A DNA stretch of 64,000 nt, taken from Rhizobium sophoriradicis (GTDB taxonomy: Bacteria; Pseudomonadota; Alphaproteobacteria; Rhizobiales; Rhizobiaceae). The stretch's first letter is position 1; every line of letters starts with the position of its first letter. The stretch spans positions 124,001 to 188,000 of the forward strand of contig NZ_RQIH01000014.1 in assembly GCF_003939025.1 (NCBI RefSeq). Reading direction: 5' to 3'. Below the pieces are notes generated by a model. That model saw only the letters and a program-made list of their open reading frames with translations. It was not told the DNA's origin and ran no database searches. Positions 1 through 8,422 of the stretch are shown in pieces. The translations under genes were made by a program, and so were the position numbers.

Positions 1-476
1 GCGCTCTCGGGAAGCTCGCCGCGTTCGACGGCAAGGCGCATGCGCCTTTCGATCTCGCCGTCGAAATCGCTGAGACTGCGGCCGAGCACTTCGCGCACCC
101 GTTCACGCTCGACCGCTTCGACCGTCGCCGTGCCGATCAGCAGACAGCCGCGCGCGGCGGTTTCGCCATGCAGATAGACCGCCAGCGCACCGGCATAGAC
201 GCGGGCGAGATTGTCGCGCAGCGGAAGTGACGGATCGAGTGCCTCCGCCAGCGCATCCATGCCGTCCTGCCGATAGGCCTCCAGCGTATCGAGATAGAGA
301 TCCTCCTTGTCGCCGAAGGCGCCGTAGAGGCTCGGACGGTTGAGGTTGGTCGCCGCGCTGAGATTATCGAGCGAGGCGGCGGCAAAACCCCTGTCCCAGA
401 AGACGTCCCGGGCCTTGCCAAGCGCTGCCTTGGCATCGAAGGTCCTCGGGCGGCCTCGCTTCTTCTCATCCTTCAT
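1..476 (-). CDS. TetR family transcriptional regulator (partial, runs off left edge)
   Basis: About 158 codons are visible from an ATG at 476; the 3' end lies beyond base 1. The N-terminus is basic (KDEKKRGRPRTF) and is followed by a TetR helix-turn-helix, with FAAASLDNLSAATNLNRPSLYGAFGDKEDLYLDTLEAY around residues 30-65, broken here only by the edge further on. The family binds DNA as a dimer and is released by a small ligand. It is divergent from a glutathione S-transferase gene, and two inverted copies of a 15-base motif lie between them. I infer that it represses itself and the GST gene. The ligand is unknown. Confidence 0.85.
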   Translation of the reverse strand, partial: MKDEKKRGRPRTFDAKAALGKARDVFWDRGFAAASLDNLSAATNLNRPSLYGAFGDKEDLYLDTLEAYRQDGMDALAEALDPSLPLRDNLARVYAGALAVYLHGETAARGCLLIGTATVEAVERERVREVLGRSLSDFDGEIERRMRLAVERGELPES

Positions 477-480
477 ATTT

Positions 481-534
481 TGTACCGTTTCGCATTAAAA
501 TCTTGACGAAAGTTATTTTATGCGAAACAGTACA
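481..534. promoter_or_regulatory. Paired inverted operator between TetR and GST genes
   Basis: TGTACCGTTTCGCAT at 481-495 is mirrored by ATGCGAAACAGTACA at 520-534, with one mismatch in the 15-base arms. A TTGACG hexamer at 503-508 lies between the arms and could be a -35 element. The site sits between divergent start codons at 476 and 593, the usual place for a TetR operator. Assignment to the neighbouring TetR protein is inference. Confidence 0.6.
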
Positions 535-592
535 GATGTTCAATGATATCGGATAGGTGGCACCGACCGCCTGCATGAGAGAGGAAATCGCC

Positions 593-1276
593 ATGAAACT
601 CTATATGAACGCCGCTGCCTGCTCGCTTTCGCCGCATATCGTCTGCCGGGAGCTGGGGCTTGATATCGAGCTCGTCGAGGTCGATCGGGAGACCCACCGG
701 ACGAGCGACGGCAAGGACTATCTCGCGATCAACGGCAACGGCTATGTGCCGGCGCTGATGCTCGACGACGGCAAGGTGCTGACCGAGGGACCGGCGATCG
801 CGCAGTTCCTCGCCGACAGCGTGCCGCACGGCACGGCCATGCTGCCCGAGCTCGGCAACCTCAGACGCAACGAGGTGCAATCCTACCTGAACTTCATCAC
901 CGCCGAGCTGCACAAGCCGATGGTGCTGCTCTTCAACCCGGCCTATGCGAGCGTCCACCCGGAAATCCGCGCGCTGGTATCGAAGCGGCTCGCCTGGCTG
1001 AACGGCCGGCTTGCCGGACCCTACCTGACCGGCGAGGCCTTCACCGTGGCGGACGCCTATCTCTTCGTCTGCCTGAACTGGTCGCCCTGGATCGAGATCG
1101 ATCTCAAGCAATGGCCGGCGCTGCACGGCTTCATGGCCCGCGTGGCGGCGCGCCCGAAGGTGCGCGAGGCGATGCAGGCCGAAGATCTCGAGGCCTTCGA
1201 TGCCGGTGGCGTCTTCTTCGCGCCGCATGCTTATGTCGCCTCATCAGGGCGGACGGGCTCGCCGGTCAGGCCATAA
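593..1276 (+). CDS. Glutathione S-transferase family protein
   Basis: 227 residues, the usual length for a bacterial cytosolic GST. The N-terminal thioredoxin-like half begins MKLYMNAAACSLSPHI, close to the beta-class GstA signature with its CSLSPH segment, and carries the NGNGYVPALMLDDG and TEGPAIAQFLAD glutathione-site pattern. The C-terminal helical half has TGEAFTVADAYLFV, the N-capping box of GSTs. I chose ATG 593, preceded by GAGAGGAAA, over an in-frame GTG at 557. The family conjugates glutathione to electrophiles or reduces them; the substrate cannot be told. It is divergent from a TetR gene and probably controlled by it. Confidence 0.88.
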   Translation: MKLYMNAAACSLSPHIVCRELGLDIELVEVDRETHRTSDGKDYLAINGNGYVPALMLDDGKVLTEGPAIAQFLADSVPHGTAMLPELGNLRRNEVQSYLNFITAELHKPMVLLFNPAYASVHPEIRALVSKRLAWLNGRLAGPYLTGEAFTVADAYLFVCLNWSPWIEIDLKQWPALHGFMARVAARPKVREAMQAEDLEAFDAGGVFFAPHAYVASSGRTGSPVRP

Positions 1277-1282
1277 CAGCCG

Positions 1283-2116
1283 TCAGAGGGCGTTGACTGC
1301 CACCGGCAGCGCGCGCTTGTGGGCGGTGGCGCGATAGGCGGCGAGGATGCGGCGGCGGGCGATCTCGCCGACCGGCTTGCCTTCGAGGAAATCGTCGATC
1401 TCGTCATAGGTGACGCCATAAGCCTCCTCATCGGGGCGCAGCGGCCGCTGATCCTCCAGGTCGGCGGTCGGCACCTTGAAGACCAGCTCGTCAGGCGCGC
1501 CGAGCCGCTTGGCCAGCAGGCGGACGCGGCGCTTGTTGAGACCGGCGAGCGGCAGGATATCGGCGGCGCCATCGCCGAATTTGGTGAAGAAGCCCATGAC
1601 CGCTTCGGCGGCATGATCGGTGCCGATGACAAGGCCGCCGAGCGCACCGGCCAAAGCGAACTGGGCGATCATGCGCTGGCGGGCCTTGATATTGCCGAGG
1701 ATGAAATCCTGCCGACCGGCGTCGGCGAAAGCCAGACCGCCCTTTTGAGCGGCGGCCAGCATCCCATCGGCAGCCGCCTTGATATTGATGACCATCGAGC
1801 GATCGGCGCCGATCGTTGCAAGCGCCTTCTCGGCATCGGCCTCGTCCGCCTGGACGCCATAGGGAAGACGCACGGCAACGAACTCCACAGCATGACCGCT
1901 GTCGCGCAGCTCCCGCACCGCCTTCTGGGCGAGCAGCGCCGCCGTCAGCGAATCGACGCCGCCGCTAATGCCGAGAACGTAGCTGCGCAGACCTGAGGCG
2001 ACGAGATAATCCTTGAGAAAGGCGCTTCGCCGCGCGATCTCCCGCTCGGGATCGATCTCGGCGGCAACGCCCAGCTCGCGGATGATCTCGCCTTGTTCGT
2101 CGGACAGCAGGGTCAT
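1283..2116 (-). CDS. nadE: NH3-dependent NAD+ synthetase
   Basis: 277 residues, matching the stand-alone ammonia-dependent NadE class (E. coli NadE is 275) and lacking the N-terminal glutaminase domain of the larger form. It amidates nicotinate adenine dinucleotide to NAD+ using ATP, the last step of NAD synthesis in the cytoplasm. The PP-loop SGGVDS is at residues 51-56, and GTDHAAEAVMGFFTKFGDGAADI plus the LNKRRVR segment form the conserved deamido-NAD site. It converges on the GST gene with only six bases between stops. A RIME-like repeat lies upstream of it. Confidence is high from motif order and length. Confidence 0.93.
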   Translation of the reverse strand: MTLLSDEQGEIIRELGVAAEIDPEREIARRSAFLKDYLVASGLRSYVLGISGGVDSLTAALLAQKAVRELRDSGHAVEFVAVRLPYGVQADEADAEKALATIGADRSMVINIKAAADGMLAAAQKGGLAFADAGRQDFILGNIKARQRMIAQFALAGALGGLVIGTDHAAEAVMGFFTKFGDGAADILPLAGLNKRRVRLLAKRLGAPDELVFKVPTADLEDQRPLRPDEEAYGVTYDEIDDFLEGKPVGEIARRRILAAYRATAHKRALPVAVNAL

Positions 2117-2259
2117 GGGGTTCTTCCTCGGTTTGTGGGGTTGGCGGCACTATGGCGGAAAGATATGAGGAAGCGAAGCCGTTTTGGGCAAACCTGCCTG
2201 GGTTTCGGGCAAGTGGGCGGCGAGGCTTGAATAGGTCAAGAAGATAGACCGGTTTCACC

Positions 2260-2377
2260 GGCCCCCTCATCCGCCCTACGGGCACCTTCTCCCCGAGGGG
2301 AGAAGAGGGAATCGAGACGTTGCGGCATATCTCTTCTCCCCTCGGGGAGAAGGTGCCGGCAGGCGGATGAGGGGGCC
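2260..2377. repeat. RIME-like palindromic intergenic repeat
   Basis: Two inverted arms of about 45 bases (2260-2309 and 2330-2377) read GGCCCCCTCATCCGCC / GGCACCTTCTCCCCGAGGGG and their complement, with a ~20-base centre. The same arm sequence recurs at 32758-32907 and 61684-61740. This matches the Rhizobium-specific intergenic mosaic element type known from rhizobial genomes. It sits between the 3' end of the cyclase gene and the 5' end of nadE. No coding capacity is seen. Confidence 0.8.
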
Positions 2378-2385
2378 GCGTCGCA

Positions 2386-3576
2386 TCATCTCACAATCGT
2401 AAAAAGCTCCACCGGATCCGCAAACCCCTTCAACCCATGCGCCCCGACCGACACCACATCCCCTGCCCCGGCCTCTTCGCAGAACGGCGCCGACATCAGC
2501 AGCGGCTCGCTCAATTCACTGCAGGCGGTCTGGATGCGGCTGACCAGATTGACGTCGCGGCCGATCAGGGTGAAGTCGAGACGCCGGCCTGATCCGACAT
2601 TGCCGTAGCTGACTTCGCCATAATGCAGGGCGATGCCGGCATTCACGCCGATGCCTTCGTACTGGAAATGGTCGATCTCATCGAGGATGGCGCGAGCCGA
2701 TGCCAGGGCAGCGCCGCAGGAATGGGCCGCGGCATAGCCGGGGAAGAAGGCGAGCACGGCGTCGCCCATGAATTTCAGCACTTCGCCGCCCTCTCGGGTA
2801 ATGGCAGGCACGATCCTGTCGAAATAGGCATTGAGCAGCCCGAGCACGGTGCTTCCGGGCAGCCGGTTCGACAGCTCGGTAAAGCCGCGCAGATCGCAAA
2901 GCAGGAGGGCGGCCTCCATCGATTCGATTTCGCCCTGGCGGATGCGGCCGGCAAGGATGCGGCTTGCGGTCAGCGGCCCGACATAGGTATCGAGCAGGCT
3001 GAGCTCGACCTGGCGAAGAATGCGCAGCTCGCTGGTGTTGCGCAGCGCCGGCAGGATGCGCTCGATCACCTGACGTTCGGAGTCGGTGAAGCCCACCGGC
3101 CGCCGCGTGGCAAAGACGGCAGCGCCGACCGGCCCATCGATATTGCAGAGCGGCGCGATGACAAGCTGCATCAGGCCGCGATCGGCGAAGACGTCGATAT
3201 GCTGCCAGCGGCCGTGCACGTTTTCGCCAGGACCGACCACCAGCGGCTCCCGGGTTTCCATGACCTTGCGCAGCGGCGTATTGGCGAGCGCGACCCGCGC
3301 GCCATGTTCGCGGTCGTGGATCTCGACCGGCTCGCCCGGCGCCCAGGCAATGGTGCGGCCGACGAGCTCGGGATGCAGTGTCATCAGATGCAGGGTCATC
3401 CGGTCGACCGGCAGGCCGAGCGCCTGAAGCCGGCGGCCGAGGCCGGAGACGAGGCCCGCTTCGTCGAGCGCGTGGCATTCGTCGCCGGAGAGCCATTCGA
3501 TGATGGCGAGGAGCGCACCGGTGCTGACGGCTTTGGCCTGCCTTTCTGCAGCTGGAGCATAGATCGCAGTTGTCAT
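2386..3576 (-). CDS. Class III adenylate/guanylate cyclase
   Basis: 396 residues. An N-terminal region of about 200 residues looks like a GAF-type sensory fold and has no membrane segment. The C-terminal catalytic domain (about 215-390) has LLLCDLRGFTELSNR with the first metal-binding Asp, EVLKFMGDAVLAFF with the second metal-binding Asp and a Lys typical of adenine selectivity, and DFTLIGRDVNLVSRIQ with the transition-state Asn and Arg. It should therefore be an active cAMP-forming enzyme. The start at 3576 has a strong AAGGAGGAG site. It begins 27 bases after the EmrB-type gene stop on the same strand, so it is probably co-transcribed with the efflux genes, which is unusual. Confidence 0.88.
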   Translation of the reverse strand: MTTAIYAPAAERQAKAVSTGALLAIIEWLSGDECHALDEAGLVSGLGRRLQALGLPVDRMTLHLMTLHPELVGRTIAWAPGEPVEIHDREHGARVALANTPLRKVMETREPLVVGPGENVHGRWQHIDVFADRGLMQLVIAPLCNIDGPVGAAVFATRRPVGFTDSERQVIERILPALRNTSELRILRQVELSLLDTYVGPLTASRILAGRIRQGEIESMEAALLLCDLRGFTELSNRLPGSTVLGLLNAYFDRIVPAITREGGEVLKFMGDAVLAFFPGYAAAHSCGAALASARAILDEIDHFQYEGIGVNAGIALHYGEVSYGNVGSGRRLDFTLIGRDVNLVSRIQTACSELSEPLLMSAPFCEEAGAGDVVSVGAHGLKGFADPVELFTIVR

Positions 3577-3603
3577 GGCATCTCCTCCTTGAGGCAGGCG
3601 GTG

Positions 3604-5223
3604 CTAGTGAGCGCCGCCGCCGGAGAGTTGAGCGGGCTTCTTGAGAAGCAGGATCGCAAGCAGGGCGACGACGAGGGCGACGCCGAGCAGGAAGAACGCG
3701 TCGCTGAAGGCCATGATATTGGCCTGCTTGCGCAGCTTCAGAGCTATGGCGACGACCGCCTTTTGGCTGGCGGCCGCCTGGTCGCTGACGCCGTGGCTCA
3801 TGAAATAGGCCGTCAGCCGGGCGATGCGATCGCGGGTGGCTTCCTCGAACACCGACACCGATTGGGTGAGGATGTTCGAATGGAACTGCTCGCGCTTCGA
3901 CAGGAACGTCTGCAGCAAGGCGATGCCGACCGCGCCCCCGAGATTGCGCATCATGTTGAAAAGCGCGGAAGCCGAACCGGCATTCTCCTGCTCGATGCCT
4001 GATGTGGCGATCGCAGACAGCGGGGTGAAGACCAGCGCCTGGCCGACGGCACGGACGATGTTCGGCCAGAAGAGCTGGTCGCTCGCATAGTCGCCCGTCA
4101 TATGCACGTTCATGAAATTCGACGCGGCGAAGAGGGCAAAGCCGATGATGATCAGCAGGCGCACGTCGAAACGCTTCATCAGGCGGGGCACCAGCGGGAT
4201 CAGCACCAGCTGCGGAATGCCGGTCCATGCGAGAACCATGCCGATCTGCTCGGAATTGTAACCCTGTATCCGGGCGAGATAGATCGGCAGCACGAAGACC
4301 GAGCCGTAAAGCGCAATGCCGAGCAGGAAATTCGCGACGATGCCGAAGCCGAAGTTGCGACGGAGCAGCAGCCGGAGGTTCAACAGCGGCTGGGCCGTCT
4401 TCAGCTCAATGACCAGGAACAGCGTCAGCGAGACGGCGGCAATGACCGACAGGCGGACGATGAAGTCGGAGCCGAACCAGTCTTCCTTGTTGCCCTCTTC
4501 CAGTACGGTCTGCAAGGCCGCCAGGCCGATCGCCATGGTGACGATACCCGGCCAGTCGCCCTTGGCGAGAAGCTTCAGGTTCATCGGCGCACGGTCGAGC
4601 GAAGCCCAGAGCAGGCCGACCATCAGCGCGCCCGGCACCAGATTGACGTAGAAGATATGCTCCCAGCCCCAGTTTTCGGTGAGGTAACCGCCGATCGTCG
4701 GGCCGATTGCCGGCGCGAAAGTGGCCGAAAGGGCAAAGAGGGCAAGGCCGACCGGCTGCTTGGCCTTGGGCAGAAGCGTGATGATGATGGTGAAGGCCAT
4801 CGGGATCAGCACGCCGCCGGAAAAGCCCTGTATCGCACGCAGGATGATCATCTGCTGCAGATTGACCGCGAAGGCGCAGGCGACCGAGAAGATCAGGAAG
4901 AGGATGGCGTTGGCCAGCAGATAGTTGCGGAGCGAAAAGACCCGCGCCAGCCAGCCGCTGAGCGGAATGACGACGATCTCGGCGATCAGATAGGAGGTCG
5001 AGATCCAGCCGCCGTCATCCGTGCCGGCGCCGATGGCGCCCTGGATATCGGCAAGCGAGGCATTGACGATCTGGATATTGAGGACCGCCATGAAGGCGCC
5101 GAGCGTGGAGCCGACGACGGCCGCCCAGGTGCGCAGCGGGCTCATCTTTGCCGGTTGGGCAGGTGAAGCCGCGGCGGCGCGCACGAGCGAATTGCTGTTT
5201 GCGGCGATCTGAAGAGTGGCCAT
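3604..5223 (-). CDS. emrB: EmrB/QacA-type drug efflux MFS transporter (DHA2 family)
   Basis: 539 residues with about fourteen hydrophobic segments. The first, near residues 32-55, is followed by NIQIVNASLADIQGAIGAG and STSYLIAEIVVIPLSGWLARVFS, the DHA2 loop 2-3 region. The motif-C-like stretch GGVLIPMAFT and GWEHIFYVNLVPG are also typical. It is the inner-membrane proton antiporter that works with an EmrA-type adaptor and an outer-membrane channel. The adaptor gene lies 76 bases upstream on the same strand; no TolC gene is here. AAGGGGAT precedes the ATG. The substrate is not predictable beyond drug-like compounds. Confidence 0.9.
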   Translation of the reverse strand: MATLQIAANSNSLVRAAAASPAQPAKMSPLRTWAAVVGSTLGAFMAVLNIQIVNASLADIQGAIGAGTDDGGWISTSYLIAEIVVIPLSGWLARVFSLRNYLLANAILFLIFSVACAFAVNLQQMIILRAIQGFSGGVLIPMAFTIIITLLPKAKQPVGLALFALSATFAPAIGPTIGGYLTENWGWEHIFYVNLVPGALMVGLLWASLDRAPMNLKLLAKGDWPGIVTMAIGLAALQTVLEEGNKEDWFGSDFIVRLSVIAAVSLTLFLVIELKTAQPLLNLRLLLRRNFGFGIVANFLLGIALYGSVFVLPIYLARIQGYNSEQIGMVLAWTGIPQLVLIPLVPRLMKRFDVRLLIIIGFALFAASNFMNVHMTGDYASDQLFWPNIVRAVGQALVFTPLSAIATSGIEQENAGSASALFNMMRNLGGAVGIALLQTFLSKREQFHSNILTQSVSVFEEATRDRIARLTAYFMSHGVSDQAAASQKAVVAIALKLRKQANIMAFSDAFFLLGVALVVALLAILLLKKPAQLSGGGAH

Positions 5224-5299
5224 GACTTATCCCCTTCCGGCTTCGCGGAAAAACGTCTCATGACGGGTTGGGTTGATAGTTCTGGCAGATGGGAACGGA

Positions 5300-6541
5300 T
5301 TATCCAGCGTGACTGGACGATCCCTCCCCGGCTGCTCCGGCGGTGTTGTTTGCGTCGTTCTGGGCAGCCTTGGTGTCGATCTCGGGCTCGACCGACATGC
5401 CGGAACGCAGAAGGCCGCTCAGAGCCTCGTCGTCGATGACGATCTTGACGGGTATACGCTGGACGATCTTCGTGAAGTTGCCGGTGGCGTTGTCAGGCGG
5501 CAGCAGCGAGAATTCGAGCCCGCTTGCCGGCGAAACACTGTCGACATGGCCCCTGATCGCCTTGCCGGGAAAGCTGTCGATCTTGATCTCGACCAACTGG
5601 CCCGGGCGGATGTAGGTCAGCTGGGTTTCCTTGAAATTGGCGACGACATAGACTGCATGCAGCGGCACGACGGCCATCAGTTGTGTGCCCGATGTGACGT
5701 ACTGGCCGACGCGGATCGAGCGGGCGCCAACCGTGCCGTCGACGGCGGCGACGATATCCGTATAGGAGAGGTTGAGCTCCGCCTGGCGAGCGGCGGCCGC
5801 AGCCCGGTCGCGCTGCGCCACCGCCTGTTCCCGCTGGGTCCGAATCACCGGCACCTTGTTCTCTGCCGCGACAAGCGCTGCCCGATCGCGTTCGACGGCG
5901 GCGGCGGCCTGGTCGCGGGCCGACTGGCTCTGTTCGGCGCGGGACTGGGTGCCGGCGCCGTTGGTGATGAGGCGGGCGGAGCGGGCCGCATCGGACACGG
6001 CAAAATCCAGCGAAGCCTGCGACGCATTGACCGTCGCCCTGGCCTGTTCGATGACCGACTGCTGCAACACGATCTCGGCATCGATATTGGCGATGGCGGC
6101 CTCGGCCGCCTTTACCTCGGCTCTCGCCTGCGAAAGCGCTGCCTGGAAATCACGGTCGTCGATGCGGGCAAGCACCTGGCCAGCCTTGACCGCGTCATTG
6201 TCGTTGACGAGAACCTGCCTGATATAGCCGGCGACCTTCGGCGCGACGGTGGTGTAGTCGGCCTTCACATAGGCGTCGTCGGTGGATTCGATGAAGCGGC
6301 CGACCGTCCAGTAGCGGTAGCCGAAATCGCCCGCGAAAGTGACGCCGGCAAGCAGCGCGGCGGCGATGACGGCGCGCTTGACGATGCCGCGGCCGGTCTT
6401 TTTTGGCGCTTCGACAACCGGGGTTTCGGCAGCGGGCATCGCGGGCGCTTCGGCGACGGGCGTCCTGGCGGCCTCCTCGGCCAAAATCCGCTCGGCCTCG
6501 CCGGCGCTTTCGAAATCCTGCTTGCGGGGTAGTTCGACCAT
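5300..6541 (-). CDS. emrA: EmrA-type HlyD family membrane fusion protein
   Basis: 413 residues. An Ala/Pro/Glu-rich cytoplasmic N-terminus is followed by one membrane anchor (about 57-75, VIAAALLAGVTFAGDFGY). Then come a barrel-lipoyl segment with VNDNDAVKAGQVLARIDDRDF, a long Ala/Gln/Glu-rich coiled-coil hairpin (about 115-225), and a second lipoyl half with LNLSYTDIVAAVDGTVGARSIRVGQYV. This order defines the periplasmic adaptor of MFS tripartite pumps. It is the first gene of a three-gene unit (adaptor, transporter, cyclase). A LysR gene is divergent, 137 bases away, and probably controls the unit. Confidence 0.9.
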   Translation of the reverse strand: MVELPRKQDFESAGEAERILAEEAARTPVAEAPAMPAAETPVVEAPKKTGRGIVKRAVIAAALLAGVTFAGDFGYRYWTVGRFIESTDDAYVKADYTTVAPKVAGYIRQVLVNDNDAVKAGQVLARIDDRDFQAALSQARAEVKAAEAAIANIDAEIVLQQSVIEQARATVNASQASLDFAVSDAARSARLITNGAGTQSRAEQSQSARDQAAAAVERDRAALVAAENKVPVIRTQREQAVAQRDRAAAAARQAELNLSYTDIVAAVDGTVGARSIRVGQYVTSGTQLMAVVPLHAVYVVANFKETQLTYIRPGQLVEIKIDSFPGKAIRGHVDSVSPASGLEFSLLPPDNATGNFTKIVQRIPVKIVIDDEALSGLLRSGMSVEPEIDTKAAQNDANNTAGAAGEGSSSHAG

Positions 6542-6678
6542 CGTCTCTTCCTTCGTCTTCTACCCCGTTTCTGCGAGGCCCTGTTCGATGCGAAGGAAAA
6601 TGCGCCCTGCCATTCACTTTGATAATCTGCTTATATCGGGAAGGATCATCAACTCTCAGCGGATAATCCGGAGACAAT

Positions 6679-7581
6679 ATGGATCGACTGACAAGCCTCG
6701 CCGTCTTTGGCCGAGTGGTGGAATGCGGCGGCTTTTCCGCCGCCGCGCGCCGGCTCAACATGTCCGTCACCATGGTCGGCAATCATGTGCAATCGCTGGA
6801 GGAGCGGCTCGGTGTCAGGCTGCTCAACCGCACGACGCGCAAAGTCAGCCTGACGGAAACCGGCAAATATTATTATGAGCGCTCGTCGCAGATTCTCGCC
6901 GAACTCGATGAGGCGGACCGAACGGCCGGCGCGCTGAGCACGACGCCGCGCGGCACGCTGAAGGTCTATACCAGCGGCGCCATCGTGCGTTTCCTGCTGC
7001 CTGTGGTCAGCGAGTTTATGGAGCTTTATCCGTCGATCTCGCTCGATTTCAGCGTCGGCGAAGGCATGGTCGACATGATCGAGGATGGCTACGACCTGGT
7101 GATGCGCACCCTGCTGCCGCCGGACTCCTCGCTCATCGCGCGCAAGCTGACGCCCTGGCGCCATGTGCTCGTCTGCTCACCGGCCTATGCCGAGAACCAC
7201 TCGATGCCGAAAAAGCCGGCCGAGGTCGCCGACCACAATTGCCTGCAATATGCCTATTACCCCTATGGCGACGAATGGCGCTTCGAGGATGGCGACGGCA
7301 ACAAGGAGAGCGTAAAGATCGCCGGCAACGTCGTCTCCAACAGCGCGGAGATGTTGCGTTTCCTGACGCTGAACGGAAAAGGCATCTTCCTGGCGCCGAG
7401 CTTCGTGGTGTTCGACGACATCGCCGAAGGGCGGCTGGTGAAGATCATGCCGGACTACCGGCCGGTGGAATTCAACATCAACGCCGTCTACCCCAACCGC
7501 AGCCACCTGCCGACCAAGGTGCGGCTGTTCATCGACTTGCTCGCGGAGAGATTTGCCGAGCATCGGAAGTGGATGACGTGA
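6679..7581 (+). CDS. LysR family transcriptional regulator
   Basis: 300 residues. The winged helix-turn-helix spans residues 1-60 (MDRLTSLAVFGRVVECGGFSAAARRLNMS onward, with VQSLEERLGVRLLNRTTRKVSLTETG), and a periplasmic-binding-like effector domain fills the rest. The HTH pattern is of the CrgA-like LysR subgroup. It is divergent from the emrA-emrB-cyclase unit, so it is the likely regulator of that efflux operon. The 137-base gap contains TTGATAAT and GGATAATCC, AT-rich elements compatible with a promoter and LysR box, but I cannot define the box. The inducer is unknown. Confidence 0.88.
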   Translation: MDRLTSLAVFGRVVECGGFSAAARRLNMSVTMVGNHVQSLEERLGVRLLNRTTRKVSLTETGKYYYERSSQILAELDEADRTAGALSTTPRGTLKVYTSGAIVRFLLPVVSEFMELYPSISLDFSVGEGMVDMIEDGYDLVMRTLLPPDSSLIARKLTPWRHVLVCSPAYAENHSMPKKPAEVADHNCLQYAYYPYGDEWRFEDGDGNKESVKIAGNVVSNSAEMLRFLTLNGKGIFLAPSFVVFDDIAEGRLVKIMPDYRPVEFNINAVYPNRSHLPTKVRLFIDLLAERFAEHRKWMT

Positions 7582-7594
7582 GGGGGAATTCAAC

Positions 7595-8278
7595 ATGGCG
7601 AAGCTCGGCAGCAATGCCGATCGGACATCAAAATGCCTCGACTTCGCTGGACACCATTCGACGTTAAATCACAACGAGGTTAATGTGTCGGTTGAGCGCG
7701 TAGACATTTGGAATGTGCGGCGAATGGTCATCGCCGCTTTTCTTGGCACCGCATGTGCCGCCTACGCTCGCGCCTTGGATTTTTGGCCGCTTGGTTTTGC
7801 CAATGGGCTACGAGGACTCTTTGATTTATTGGGCGGTCCGCTGCTCGTTCTTTCGGTCGTGGGTATACTGCTCGTTTGGTTTATCAGCGCCATTGCTGCC
7901 CAATATGATCGTCGTCTCCGTGGGATGGCGAGTAGCTTCATCGCCATCATCATTGTTCCGGTTTGGTTTGGGACGATCGTCACCGTGCCACTATTCGATC
8001 CTTGGCTATGGTACGCCATTTTCAATAAATCGAGTTTCGAAGCTGCCGCAGCCACGAGTGGTTCTTCACAGAACAGTCCAAAGTTTGCCATCATCGAGGC
8101 GCGCGACGTTTCGACGGGAATCGCAGGCGTGAGTGTCGATCATTTCGTCGCTCTCATTTACAGCGAAGGCGATCCACACAAACATGTTTATAGTAACAGC
8201 GATGAAGAAAAACTGGCATCCAGTTCGGTGCTGACGCACCTCTACGGCAATTTCTACAGGCGAGATGAGTACTGGTGA
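7595..8278 (+). CDS. Hypothetical membrane protein
   Basis: 227 residues of no family I recognise. The ATG at 7595 has GGGGGAA six bases upstream. Three hydrophobic segments are visible: about 46-62 (VIAAFLGTACAAYARAL), 78-105 (LLGGPLLVLSVVGILLVWFIS), and 113-135 (FIAIIIVPVWFGTIVTVPLF). A hydrophilic C-terminal tail of about 90 residues follows. Codon use is less G+C-biased than in its neighbours (many ATT, TTT and CGA codons), which may indicate recent acquisition. It starts 13 bases after the LysR stop and could be read from the same transcript. The function is unknown. Confidence 0.6.
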   Translation: MAKLGSNADRTSKCLDFAGHHSTLNHNEVNVSVERVDIWNVRRMVIAAFLGTACAAYARALDFWPLGFANGLRGLFDLLGGPLLVLSVVGILLVWFISAIAAQYDRRLRGMASSFIAIIIVPVWFGTIVTVPLFDPWLWYAIFNKSSFEAAAATSGSSQNSPKFAIIEARDVSTGIAGVSVDHFVALIYSEGDPHKHVYSNSDEEKLASSSVLTHLYGNFYRRDEYW

Positions 8279-8375
8279 CGCCCCATCGGTTTGAAGTCGC
8301 CTTGATGGCTTCGCAATTGGTTCCAACGGAAACCACCGTGCCAGCCCTGCGCTTGCGCTCCGGGCGTCCGCAGTT

Positions 8376-8416
8376 GCAATCGATTCACTGGATCGATTGC
8401 TTCGGCTTCGCCGAAC
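8376..8416. terminator. Hairpin between convergent genes
   Basis: GCAATCGAT (8376-8384) pairs perfectly with ATCGATTGC (8392-8400) around a 7-base loop. A second small stem, CGGCTTCGCCG, follows at 8403-8413. It lies between the 3' ends of the membrane-protein gene and ilvE. There is no clear T-run, so it may be a transcript-end stabiliser rather than a classical intrinsic terminator. Confidence 0.4.
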
Positions 8417-8422
8417 CGCCGC

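Noticed and set aside
2623..4002. Long open frame on the plus strand opposite the cyclase and emrB genes.
   Set aside because: It spans two genes with clear domains on the other strand; composition is that of a high-GC antisense frame.
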